DNA of 64,000 bases from WTFV01 sp965203525 (GTDB lineage Bacteria > Acidobacteriota > Vicinamibacteria > Vicinamibacterales > UBA8438): NCBI GenBank assembly GCA_965203525.1, contig OZ241898.1:1860001-1924000 (forward strand). Reading direction: 5' to 3'. Every line of letters begins with the position of its first letter. Position 1 is the stretch's first letter. The notes below the pieces were generated by a model, which saw only the letters and a program-made list of their open reading frames with translations, searched no databases and was not told the origin of the DNA. Of the stretch, positions 43,397 through 51,405 are shown piece after piece. The position numbers and the translations under genes are program-made.

Positions 43397-44209
43397 ATGA
43401 ACAGCAACCAGGGCAACGGAAACGACGGAGACGGCGCGGCCCGGAAGCTGAGGCTGGTGGAGACGCCGGCCGAAGAGACACGGACGGAAGCGCCGCCGCC
43501 GGCGCCTGCGCCGGAGGGGCCGAAGAGGAAGCACACCGTGTCTGTGCCGTTCCGGAGCTGCCGCGTCAGCCGTGCGGACATGATGAAGCTGTGGCGCATC
43601 GTGGCCGGGGCGATGCCGGAAGACGCGCACACCACGATGACCGTGCGCGTGAAGAGCCGGGACGGCGGACGGAAGACCGACCTGACGCTGCAGCACCCGC
43701 GCCAGTTGGCGGACCTGTCGATCCCGCCGAGGACGCGCGACTGGGGAATCTCGTCGTACTGCCGGGGGGACTCGATCGTCATGTCCGCGATCCCGACCGG
43801 CGGGAGCTACATCGACACGAGCGGCAGCGACGAGAGGTGGTGCGCGGGCATCGCGAACGCTCTCGAAGAGGCGGTCAGTGACCTGCGGACGCCGCTGGGG
43901 CGGGTCCCGACCATATCGTGGCACTATCTCGTCGCAGGCTGGTTCGCGATGCTGGTCGCCGGCCTGACGTTCTCCGCGTCGGGGTACCCGCGCGTGTCGA
44001 CGGCGTTCCTGGGAGCGGCGATTTTGTGCTGCGTATGGGTCTTCGCGGACATCTTCGGCTCGCGTCCCGTGCTCGACTTCGGGGAGCCGGGAGAGACGGA
44101 ACCACTCCCGGCCGACGAGGAAGGTGCGACGCCCGGGACCGGCGGACGAAGCGCGGCGCAGAGCCTGCCGAAGGCGCCCCCGGTAGCGGGGCCGACGACG
44201 ATCCAGTGA
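43397..44209 (+). CDS. Hypothetical membrane protein
   Basis: A 270-residue protein from ATG 43397, behind AGGAGCCGAAAG. A disordered acidic N-terminus (about 45 residues) leads to a soluble domain (VSVPFRSCRVSRADMMKLWRIVAG, TTMTVRVKSRDGGRKTDLTLQH). Two TM segments (WHYLVAGWFAMLVAGLTFSA and FLGAAILCCVWVFADIFG) and a Pro/Thr-rich tail follow. No family was recognised. The layout suggests a cytoplasmic domain tethered to the membrane. Confidence 0.6.
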   Translation: MNSNQGNGNDGDGAARKLRLVETPAEETRTEAPPPAPAPEGPKRKHTVSVPFRSCRVSRADMMKLWRIVAGAMPEDAHTTMTVRVKSRDGGRKTDLTLQHPRQLADLSIPPRTRDWGISSYCRGDSIVMSAIPTGGSYIDTSGSDERWCAGIANALEEAVSDLRTPLGRVPTISWHYLVAGWFAMLVAGLTFSASGYPRVSTAFLGAAILCCVWVFADIFGSRPVLDFGEPGETEPLPADEEGATPGTGGRSAAQSLPKAPPVAGPTTIQ

Positions 44210-44339
44210 CCGGGCCACAAGCGTGGACACCGCGGCCGGCGAAACGAAGACGACTCCGGCGGGACGAAGGGGGCCGCGCTCGAACAGCAGCCCCGCGCCG
44301 GCGCCGGTGCTATGCTCGCATGCGGAGGAGATCAGATTC

Positions 44340-44765
44340 ATGAAGACGGTACAGAAGCTGACGCTCGACGACGCGCGCGTCATCATGGCGGCCGCCGAGG
44401 CCAGGGCGCGCGAGATCGGCGTCGACATGGACGTCGCGATCACGGACGACAACGGCAGCCTGTTGATGTTCCACCGCATGGACGGCGGGCGGATCACCAG
44501 CATCGACGTGGCGATCAGCAAGGCGTTCACGGCGGCCGCGGCGCGCCGTTCGACCCGCGCCTACGGCGAGGTGAGCGGGCCGGGCGGGCCGGCGTTCGGG
44601 ATTCACGTGAGCAACCAGGGACGGTTCATGATCGTGGCGGGCGGGCTGCCGCTGTTCGTCGACGAGCAGATCGTCGGCGGCGTCGGCTGCAGCTCGGGTA
44701 CGCCCGACCAGGACGAGGTGGTGGCGCAGGCCGGGATCGACGCGTTCCTGGCGAGCCTGAAGTAA
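44340..44765 (+). CDS. GlcG/HbpS-family haem-binding-like protein
   Basis: A 141-residue protein from ATG 44340, preceded by a strong GGAGGAG. The whole length matches the GlcG/HbpS fold: LTLDDARVIMAAAEARAREIGVDMDVAITDDNGSLLMFHRMDGG, ISKAFTAAAARRSTRAYGEV, FMIVAGGLPLFVDEQIVGGVGCSSGTPDQDEVVAQAGIDAF. Members bind haem or small ligands; the role here is unknown. Its last codons and stop region are duplicated downstream. Confidence 0.88.
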   Translation: MKTVQKLTLDDARVIMAAAEARAREIGVDMDVAITDDNGSLLMFHRMDGGRITSIDVAISKAFTAAAARRSTRAYGEVSGPGGPAFGIHVSNQGRFMIVAGGLPLFVDEQIVGGVGCSSGTPDQDEVVAQAGIDAFLASLK

Positions 44766-44937
44766 CGCGCACTCCGCCTGGCGTTGAAACGGCGGTCCGT
44801 CGCGCGATGGATCGACGCGTTCCTGGCGGGCCTGAAGCAGCGCGCGGGGCGCCCGGAACGGGATGCCCGCCGGCCGTGGCGGAGATGGACGCCGCCGGCC
44901 GCGAAGCAGCGCGCGGGGCGCCCGGAACGGGATGCTG
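44736..44937 (+). repeat. Duplicated gene end (75 bp) and a second repeat (69 bp)
   Basis: ATCGACGCGTTCCTGGCGAG followed by CCTGAAGTAACGCGC is the HbpS gene end; at 44811 it recurs with GGGCCTGAAGCAG, the stop changed to CAG. Then GAAGCAGCGCGCGGGGCGCC followed by CGGAACGGGATGC occurs at 44834 and 44903. The gap 44766-44995 is almost entirely these copies. Confidence 0.9.
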
Positions 44938-44995
44938 GGACGTCGGTGTTCCGGCGACGGCTCGGCGGCCCCGGGGAGCCTGAACGGGGAGGCAC

Positions 44996-45442
44996 GTGAA
45001 ATCCGGCGGGCGCGGTGGTTTCGCAGCCGGCGTCGCGCTTTGCGCCGTCCTCGCGGCATGCGCGCAGGGGCAATCTCCCTCCGTGGCGGAGTCTCCGCAA
45101 CCGTCCGGTGCGCCGCGCTCTGTCGATCCGGAGAGCGAGCCCCCGGGAGCGGTTGGCGGCGAGCCGCCGCCGGCCGCCGGCGAGCCGGGCGTAGTCAACG
45201 ACGCGTGGCGCATTCTCAGGATGGCGACCGCGCACGACGTGATCACGCTCGAGGTGGAGGTGACGGACCTGGCGCTGGCGCCGCGCGTTGCGCGCGAGCT
45301 GCTGGCGCCGCTCGAGAGCCGCTACGCCGAGGCGCTCGTCTACGTCTACGCGGCCGGGGAAGGCGCGGGCGGGCACGTGCCGGCCAGGCGGTTCCAGTGG
45401 ACCGCGGCCGGCGGGCTCGTCGCGATGCAGTACCCGCGGTGA
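44996..45442 (+). CDS. Small lipoprotein
   Basis: A 148-residue protein with a GTG start behind GGGGAGG. The signal ends in a lipobox (CAVLAAC at residues 16-22). A Pro/Ser/Gly-rich linker of about 45 residues leads to a compact domain, GVVNDAWRILRMATAHDVITLEVEVTDLALAPRVARELLAPLESRYAEALVYVYA. I do not recognise the family. The coding end is copied at 43259-43345. Confidence 0.65.
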   Translation: MKSGGRGGFAAGVALCAVLAACAQGQSPSVAESPQPSGAPRSVDPESEPPGAVGGEPPPAAGEPGVVNDAWRILRMATAHDVITLEVEVTDLALAPRVARELLAPLESRYAEALVYVYAAGEGAGGHVPARRFQWTAAGGLVAMQYPR

Positions 45443-45481
45443 TCAATGCCGGTGCCGCCGGACGACGGAGGAGATGCGATC

Positions 45482-45922
45482 ATGAGTGACGCACAACCGG
45501 CGGCGGCTATCGACTACGAAAAGTTTCGCCTGTCGCTCAAGCGCCTCGAGGAACAGTACGAGAACTGCCGGAATCCCAACGCCCCGCGTTCCGAACTCGA
45601 CCAGGAAGGGGTCGCCGAGTCGGTCATCCAACGCTTCGAGACTTGCTACGACTGTCTGTGGAAGGTGTTGAAACGCTACCTGATCGAGGTCCTCGGAGTC
45701 CCGGACCCGCCCAACAGCCCGAAGCCGATCTTCCGGCTGGCGCATCAGAACCAACTGCTTCGCGCACGGGTGGAGCAATGGCTCCTGTACGCCGGCAAGC
45801 GCAACGACACCGCCCACGACTACGACGGCGAAAAGGCGCAGGCCGCGCTCGACGTCATGGCCGACTTCATCGACGACGCCGTTGGCCTCTACCAGACCAT
45901 GAGCGGAGACACGTGGGAATAG
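45482..45922 (+). CDS. hepT: HepT-like HEPN toxin (HI0074 family)
   Basis: A 146-residue HEPN protein, annotated in the family as nucleotidyltransferase substrate-binding protein. ATG 45482 follows GGAGGAG; a start at 45446 is possible but lacks the family match. The helical bundle (FRLSLKRLEEQYENC, VIQRFETCYDCLWKVLKRYLIEVLG) ends with RNDTAHDY, an exact RX4HXY motif (R107, H112, Y114). R and H form the RNase site, and in characterised HepT proteins the Tyr is modified by the partner MntA. It overlaps the MntA-like gene by 10 bp, the standard toxin-antitoxin order. Confidence 0.9.
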   Translation: MSDAQPAAAIDYEKFRLSLKRLEEQYENCRNPNAPRSELDQEGVAESVIQRFETCYDCLWKVLKRYLIEVLGVPDPPNSPKPIFRLAHQNQLLRARVEQWLLYAGKRNDTAHDYDGEKAQAALDVMADFIDDAVGLYQTMSGDTWE

Positions 45923-47541
45923 CGCCGACCGCCATCGACGTCACCGCCGACGAGCGCCGAACGGTCCTGGCGCTGTTGAACCGGCACCTGCCGAACACCA
46001 CCGCCTGGGCCTATGGCTCGCGCGTCAAGTGGACCTCCCGCCCGGAATCCGATCTGGATCTCGTGGTGTTCGCCCGGCCGGAGCAGAGCGCCCCGGTGGC
46101 CGAACTGCGGGAGGCGTTCGACGAAAGCGACCTGCCGTTTTCGGTGGACCTGTTCGTGTGGGACGACGTACCCGAGAGTTTCCGCGGGAAGATCGAACGG
46201 GAACACGTCGTGCTGGCGGACGGTTGCGAAAAGCGGACTCGAAGAGGGAAACGCGGCTGGAAGGAATACACGGTGCGAGAACTGATTGATTCCGGTTCCC
46301 TTGAAATCGGCGACGGGTACCGCGCCGGGAACTCGGAACTGGCGAACTCGGGAACACCGTTCGCTCGTGCCGGCAACATCCGGAACGGATTTCATTTCAA
46401 TGACGTCGACTATCTTCCGACGGAACGTCTGGATCGCATCGGGAACAAGGCAAGCATGCCCGGCGACGTCGTCTTTACGTCCAAGGGCACCGTGGGGCGG
46501 TTCGCGTTCGTTCAGGAGAACATGCCTCGTTTCGTCTATTCTCCGCAGTTGTGCTTCTGGCGGTCCCATGACCCGGAGCTGATCGAGCCCCGCTTTCTGT
46601 TCTGCTGGATGTCGGGCCGGGAATTCTTCGATCAGTACAAAAGAGTCGCAGGCCAGACGGACATGGCGGAGTACGTCAGCCTTCGAGACCAGCGCGACAT
46701 GCGGATTACTCTTCCGCCGGTTCGCGAACAGCGCGCCATCGCCCACGTCCTCGGCACGCTGGACGACCGGATCGCACTGAACCGCCGCATGAACGAGACG
46801 CTGGAGGCGATGGCGCGGGCGCTGTTCCGGTCCTGGTTCGTGGACTTCGATCCCGTCCGCGCCAGGATGGAAGGCCGCGACCCCGGCCTGCCCGGGCCGC
46901 TCGCCGGCCTCTTCCCCGACCGGCTGGTCGACTCCGGGCTGGGACGAATCCCGGAGGGATGGACAGCCGGACGTCTCTCCGACGTCGCCGTCGCTCCGAG
47001 AAAAGGAATCCGCCCCGCGGATTTCTCTGACGAAACACCCTACATCGGCTTGAAACACATGCCCCGTCGCTCCATTGCCCTCGTCGAATGGGAAAGCGCA
47101 ACGAAAGTCACGAGCAACAAGTTCATCTTCGAGAAGGGTGACTTGCTCTTTGGCAGGCTTCGTCCCTACTTTCACAAGGTCGGCGTTGCTCCAGTGAATG
47201 GAGTATGTTCGACCGACGTCGCGGTCCTTGTGCCGAAGGGCGCGGCGTGGTATGGTTACGTGCTCGGAACGATTTCGTCGGATGATTTCGTTTCGTACGC
47301 GAACCAGACGTCGACGGGAACGAGAATGCCTCGTGCAAGCTGGAATACGATGGGAAAGTACCAGCTCGCCCTGCCGCCGTCTGAATTGGCAGCGGAGTAC
47401 GAAAAAATCACACGTCCATTCTTCGATCGTATCTTGATGAACGTACACGAGTCCCGGTTCCTTTCGATCGCGAGAGACTCGCTACTGCCCGGACTGGTTT
47501 CCGGGACGTTGAGGTTGGAGAGTGTGGAGCGTGCAAATTGA
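45913..47541 (+). CDS. MntA-like nucleotidyltransferase fused to type I restriction HsdS
   Basis: A 542-residue frame from GTG 45913. Residues 1-100 are a minimal nucleotidyltransferase with GSX10DXD exactly met (G35-S36, D47, D49) and a third Asp in FSVDLFVWDD; this is the antitoxin half of HepT/MntA pairs. Without a stop the frame enters HsdS: WKEYTVRELIDSGSLEIGDGYRAGNSELANSGTPFARAGNI (target domain 1), LPPVREQRAIAHVLGTLDDRIALNRRMNETLEAMARALFRSWFVDFDPV (central helical spacer), GLGRIPEGWTAGRLSDVAVAP (target domain 2) and a second helical end. An in-frame GTG at 46273 could start HsdS separately. No hsdM or hsdR is in the window. GC content is lower than in flanking genes. Confidence 0.85.
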   Translation: MGIAPTAIDVTADERRTVLALLNRHLPNTTAWAYGSRVKWTSRPESDLDLVVFARPEQSAPVAELREAFDESDLPFSVDLFVWDDVPESFRGKIEREHVVLADGCEKRTRRGKRGWKEYTVRELIDSGSLEIGDGYRAGNSELANSGTPFARAGNIRNGFHFNDVDYLPTERLDRIGNKASMPGDVVFTSKGTVGRFAFVQENMPRFVYSPQLCFWRSHDPELIEPRFLFCWMSGREFFDQYKRVAGQTDMAEYVSLRDQRDMRITLPPVREQRAIAHVLGTLDDRIALNRRMNETLEAMARALFRSWFVDFDPVRARMEGRDPGLPGPLAGLFPDRLVDSGLGRIPEGWTAGRLSDVAVAPRKGIRPADFSDETPYIGLKHMPRRSIALVEWESATKVTSNKFIFEKGDLLFGRLRPYFHKVGVAPVNGVCSTDVAVLVPKGAAWYGYVLGTISSDDFVSYANQTSTGTRMPRASWNTMGKYQLALPPSELAAEYEKITRPFFDRILMNVHESRFLSIARDSLLPGLVSGTLRLESVERAN

Positions 47542-47594
47542 ATGGTGACGACAAGAGCCGGCGCGAACGCCACGGATCCGGGCAGGGTCGTTCC

Positions 47595-48671
47595 ATGCTG
47601 AAGCGCATCACCGTCCGCGGTTTCAAGTCCATTCGCTCGCTGGAGGACTTCGAGTTGCGGAACCTCAACGTCCTGATCGGCGCGAACGGCGCCGGCAAGA
47701 GCAACTTCATCGGCCTGTTTCACATGCTGGCGGCGCTGGCCGACCAGCGGCTGCAACGCTTCGTTGCCGAGCAGGACGGACCGGACGCGCTGCTGTTCGG
47801 CGGCCGGAAGCGGACGCGGAGCCTGCACGCGGAGTTCGTCTTCGGAAGCGACGGCTACGAATTCTCGCTCGCTCCGGCGGGGAATCGACTGCTGTTCGCC
47901 GACGAGGCGACCACCTGCCGGCAAGACGGAGTCCGCACACGGCGCACGCTGGGCAACGGACACGGCGAAGCGCATCTGCCGGACGTTGCGGACGACGCCT
48001 TCGCCGGGTACGTCCGCTCCACCATGCGGAGTTGGCGCGTGCACCATTTCCACGATACGGGAGCGACCGCACCGTTGCGCCATGCGCAGGCGGTGCGCGA
48101 CAATCTGGTGCTGAAGACGGACGCCGGCAACCTGGGACCGTTTCTGCGGCGTCTGCACGAGCAGGAACCGGACCGCCACCGGCAGATCGTGGAGACGGTG
48201 CGGCTGGCGGCGCCGTTCTTCGGCGGTTTCGTGCATCGAAGGAATCCGGACGAACGCGAGGAGATCGAATGGTTTCCCGCGGACGATCCGGACACGGTGC
48301 TCGGACCGCGGCAGATCTCCGACGGAACGCTGCGTTTCATCTGCCTGGCCACCCTGCTTCTTCAACCTGCCCACCTGCGGCCCGATCGCATCCTGATCGA
48401 CGAACCGGAACTGGGCCTGCATCCCTTTGCGATCTGCCTCCTTGCCGAAATGCTCCGCCAAGCGAGCGACGAACGACAGGTGCTTGTCTCGACGCAGTCC
48501 GTGGAGCTGGTCAACGCATTGGAACCGGAGGACGTCGTCGTGGTGGACCGCAAGGAAGGGGAGTCGGTGTTCCGCCGGCTCGAGCGCGAACCTCTGCGCG
48601 ATTGGCTGGAAGACCACACGCTGGGCGACCTGTGGAAAATGTACGTGGTCGGCGGCGGGCCCGGTCGATGA
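47595..48671 (+). CDS. OLD/AAA-family ATPase, probable defence sensor
   Basis: A 358-residue ABC-type ATPase (AAA_15/AAA_21). ATG 47595 gives MLKRITVRGFKSIRSLEDFELRNLNVLIGANGAGKSNFIGLF, with Walker A GANGAGKS at about 32-39; a TTG at 47538 would add 19 residues. The signature is QISDGTLRFICLATLLL, Walker B ILIDEPELGLHP, and VLVSTQSVELVNAL has the H-loop position as Gln. Such ATPases pair with TOPRIM-type effectors in PARIS- and AbiL-like systems. Its stop overlaps the DUF4276 start (ATGA). Confidence 0.88.
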   Translation: MLKRITVRGFKSIRSLEDFELRNLNVLIGANGAGKSNFIGLFHMLAALADQRLQRFVAEQDGPDALLFGGRKRTRSLHAEFVFGSDGYEFSLAPAGNRLLFADEATTCRQDGVRTRRTLGNGHGEAHLPDVADDAFAGYVRSTMRSWRVHHFHDTGATAPLRHAQAVRDNLVLKTDAGNLGPFLRRLHEQEPDRHRQIVETVRLAAPFFGGFVHRRNPDEREEIEWFPADDPDTVLGPRQISDGTLRFICLATLLLQPAHLRPDRILIDEPELGLHPFAICLLAEMLRQASDERQVLVSTQSVELVNALEPEDVVVVDRKEGESVFRRLEREPLRDWLEDHTLGDLWKMYVVGGGPGR

Positions 48672-49317
48672 CCGAATTGGTGGTCGTCTGCGAAGGGCAG
48701 ACCGAGGCGGCCTTCGTGCGGCAGGTGCTTCAGGCGCCGCTGGCGGCCGGGAATCTGTTCGTCCAGCCACGCCTGATACAGACGTCACCGGGCACGAAGG
48801 GCGGCGCGTTGTCCCGTCGACGCGTGCTCCGCGCGCTTCGGAACCTCCTTCGCGGACGCCCCGACGTCTGCGTGACGACTTTCTTCGACCTGTACGCGTT
48901 GCCACCGGACTTTCCGGGTCGCTCTCGCGCATCCACACCGGCGGATCCGCTGATCCGTGCGGCGGCCATCGAGAGCGCTTTCCACCACGCCGTCGTCGAA
49001 GAGGCGGACTGCCGGCCGGATCGCTTTTTCCCGCACATCCAACCTTGCGAATTCGAGTCGCTCTTGTTTTCGGACGTCACGAAGTTCGGCGAAGCGGAGC
49101 CGGACTGGATGGCTTTCGTCGGGGACCTTCAGGAAGCCCGGCGTTCGGCTCGCAGCCCGGAGCACGTGAACGACGGGATCGACACCCACCCTTCGGCCCG
49201 ACTCCGGAAACTCCGGCCGCGATACGGCAAGGTGCGGCACGGCGTGGCGGTCTCGGCGCGCATCGGTCTCGGCCGCATGCGCGCCGAATGCGGGCATTTC
49301 GCGCGCTGGCTGACTAG
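48668..49317 (+). pseudogene. DUF4276 (TOPRIM-like) effector, 5' part, interrupted by IS1380 element
   Basis: The reading frame begins MTELVVVCEGQTEAAFVRQVL, the DUF4276 start with the TOPRIM-like Glu, and continues with PDVCVTTFFDLYALPPDFPG (acidic strand), ESAFHHAVVEEADCRPDRFFPHIQPCEFESLLFSD and ARIGLGRMRAECGHFARWLT. The IS1380 element begins at 49318, near the expected C-terminus. Removing it (one CTAG kept) joins 49317 to 51082 and gives a 261-codon gene ending at 51214. It is coupled to the AAA ATPase. As it stands the frame reads on into the element, so activity may be lost or altered. Confidence 0.82.
49314..49317. repeat. Left 4-bp target duplication of IS1380 element
   Basis: CTAG, matched by CTAG at 51078-51081. 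IS1380-family elements duplicate 4-5 bp. Confidence 0.8.
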
Positions 49318-49421
49318 CCTGGATTATTCACCGGGGGTGCCGATCCGGGAGAGACACAAGGGCCTCCGCGCGGTAAAATCGCAGTGGCAACAGGCATTTT
49401 CACCACCACGGAGGCCCCTGC

Positions 49422-50801
49422 GTGACGACCGACACGATACCACAGACTGTCCTGTTCCCGGAACTGTTCGACAAGCCCCTCGTCGCCACCTTCGACCGCG
49501 AGCACGCCAGCTCCGACGGCGGAGCCGTTCTCCTCAAGGCGGCCGAGCGCGTGTACGGCCTCGTCAAGACGTTTGCCCGCTGTCTCGCCGACCGGCGCGA
49601 CCCGGAGAAGATTCGGCACACGCTCGCGGAACTGGTCGGGCAGCGGATCTTCGGCATCGCGTGCGGCCACCCCGACGGCAACGATGCCGACGATCTGGCC
49701 GACGACCCCGTTCACAAGCTGCTGCTCGGACGGGACCCGGTGGCCGGCGCGCCGCTGGCGTCGCAACCGACGATCTCGCGGTTCGAGAACAGCCCGGGCC
49801 GCGGCGCGCTCTATCGCATGGCGCGGGAGTTGGCGGCGAGCGTCATCGAGCGACACCGGCGCCGGCTGGGGCGGCGGGTGCGGCGCATCACCATCGATCT
49901 GGACCCGACCGACGACCTGACGCATGGCGCACAACAGCTTTCGTTCTTCAACGGACACTACGGCGGCTGGTGTTATCTGCCGCTGCTCGCGTTCCTGACC
50001 TTCAACGACGAGACGGAGCAGTATCTGTGCGCGGCGGTGCTGCGGCCGGGCAATGCGGTGGCGGCCGACGGGAGCCTGGGCCTGCTGAGACGGCTGCTGC
50101 CGATGCTGCGGGCGGCGTTTCCGCGGACGTCGTTTCTCGTCCGGCTCGACGGGGGCTTTGCGACCCCGGAGGTCTTCGATTTCCTGGAGGCGGAACCGGG
50201 ACTCGACTACGTGGTGGCGATGGGCAGGAACGCGGTGTTGGTGCGGCAGGCCGAATCCGCCCTGGCGGCGGCCCGCGCGCAGAGCGGGGCCAGCGGCCGG
50301 ACCGAGCACGTCTATACCGACACCCGCTACGCGGCCCGCACGTGGAACCGCCAACGCCGGGTCGTGATCAAGGCCGAAGTGGTCCGGCATCCGGGCCGCG
50401 AGCCGCGGGACAATCCGCGCTTCGTCGTGACGAATCTCCCGCAGAATCCGCGCTTCGTCTACGAAAAGGTCTACTGCGCCCGCGGCGACGTCGAGAACCG
50501 GATCAAGGAGTTGCTGGACGGTCTGCAGATCGACCGCACGAGCTGCTGCCGGTTCCTGGCGAACCAGTTGCGCGTGTTGCTGACGGCTGCCGCCTACGTG
50601 CTCATGCAGGAACTGCGGCTGCGGGCGGCGCGAACCGGCTGTGCCCGCACCCAGGTGACGTGGCTGCGCAACCGGCTGCTGAAGCTCGGCGTGCACGTCG
50701 TCGGCTCCGTGCGCCGCATCGTCCTGCATCTGCCCCGGGGGACGCCGCATCTGAACGCATGGCGGCGCATCGCGCTGGCCCTCGGCGCCCGCGCCGGGTA
50801 G
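49422..50801 (+). CDS. tnpA: IS1380-family transposase
   Basis: A 459-residue transposase with a GTG start (MTTDTIPQTVLFPELFDKPLVATFDREHASSDGGAVLLKAAE). The DDE core shows ITIDLDPTDDLTHGAQQLSFFNGHYGGWCYLPLLAF (first Asp), SFLVRLDGGFATPEVFDFLEAE (second Asp) and VYCARGDVENRIKELLDGLQIDRTSC (Glu), as expected for IS1380 (IS4 superfamily). No frameshift was seen, so it may be active. Confidence 0.94.
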   Translation: MTTDTIPQTVLFPELFDKPLVATFDREHASSDGGAVLLKAAERVYGLVKTFARCLADRRDPEKIRHTLAELVGQRIFGIACGHPDGNDADDLADDPVHKLLLGRDPVAGAPLASQPTISRFENSPGRGALYRMARELAASVIERHRRRLGRRVRRITIDLDPTDDLTHGAQQLSFFNGHYGGWCYLPLLAFLTFNDETEQYLCAAVLRPGNAVAADGSLGLLRRLLPMLRAAFPRTSFLVRLDGGFATPEVFDFLEAEPGLDYVVAMGRNAVLVRQAESALAAARAQSGASGRTEHVYTDTRYAARTWNRQRRVVIKAEVVRHPGREPRDNPRFVVTNLPQNPRFVYEKVYCARGDVENRIKELLDGLQIDRTSCCRFLANQLRVLLTAAAYVLMQELRLRAARTGCARTQVTWLRNRLLKLGVHVVGSVRRIVLHLPRGTPHLNAWRRIALALGARAG

Positions 50802-50858
50802 TCCGAAACCCGCGCAGCCCGTAGCCCGAACCGCACCGCCCGCGACGGCGGAGCCTTG

Positions 50859-50968
50859 CCTGAACCCGCCTGTCCGCAACCGCCGGGCCCGCGAACGACG
50901 CCTTCGATGACGGTTGCTCGCCCTCGGCGGTCCTGAATCCGTCTGTCCGCAACCGCCAGACCCGTGAA
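50859..50968 (+). repeat. Direct repeat inside IS1380, 73-bp spacing
   Basis: CCTGAACCCGCCTGTCCGCA followed by ACCGCCGGGCCCGCGAA at 50859 recurs with several changes at 50932, just after the transposase stop. Confidence 0.75.
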
Positions 50969-51077
50969 GGCTGTTCCACGCGTCGCGGCCCGCGCACCGA
51001 CGCGTGTCCGAGACCCCGTTTCGTGGCCGAGCATGGCCCGTCGGGGCCTCATGCCCGACCTTCATGAATAATCCAGG

Positions 51078-51214
51078 CTAGATCGGCACGCGTTCTCTCG
51101 CTACCGGCCGCCGGCGGCAAGGAACCGGCGGCGCAGCGCTTCGACTCGCGACCGGTTCCCGCCGAAGTCGGAACGACCAGTCTTTGCAACTTCACTGACG
51201 GGACACTACCATAG
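51078..51214 (+). pseudogene. 3' remnant of DUF4276 gene with right target duplication
   Basis: CTAG (51078-51081) starts this stretch. Read in the DUF4276 frame it gives 44 codons (SARVLSLPAAGGKEPAAQRF ...) to TAG at 51212-51214. The last codons lie where homology to the PQQ dehydrogenase leader begins, so the original gene end may have been replaced. Confidence 0.55.
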
Positions 51215-51234
51215 TCGGGGAATTGCAACGGGGG

Positions 51235-51405
51235 AAGGCCGCCGATTTGACCATGCCGGACGGATGCTCGCGAAGCCTGTCGCCGAAGTGGGCCGGCGCC
51301 GCCGGAGCGGCGCTGCCAAGGCCGCCGATTTGACCATGCCGGACGGATGCTCGCGAAGCCTGTCGCCGAAGTGGACCGGCGCCGCCGGAGCGGCGCTGCT
51401 GGTGT
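51235..51405 (+). repeat. Tandem repeat of leader and signal-peptide start, 83-bp spacing
   Basis: AAGGCCGCCGATTTGACCAT followed by GCCGGACGGATGCTCGCGAAGCCTGTCGCCGAAGTGG occurs at 51235 and 51318. Copy 1 of the PQQ dehydrogenase has this stretch once. Only the second unit joins the full coding frame. Confidence 0.92.

Larger units (their letters stand above)
49318..51077 (+). mobile_element. IS1380-family insertion sequence, 1760 bp
   Basis: Ends are CCTGGATTATTCA (49318-49330) and its reverse complement TGAATAATCCAGG (51065-51077), a 13-bp perfect inverted repeat, with CTAG duplicated outside. One transposase gene is inside. The 276 bp after the transposase (50802-51077) hold a 73-bp-spaced repeat and no gene. 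Confidence 0.93.

Noticed and set aside
45913..46275. Separate MntA gene followed by an independent hsdS
   Set aside because: No stop codon separates them. An internal GTG at 46273 keeps separate translation possible, so the fusion call is kept with that caveat.
51264..51335. Start of the PQQ copy 2 at 51264
   Set aside because: That part of the frame reads the first repeat unit out of frame (MLAKPVAEVGRRRR); the signal peptide begins at 51336.
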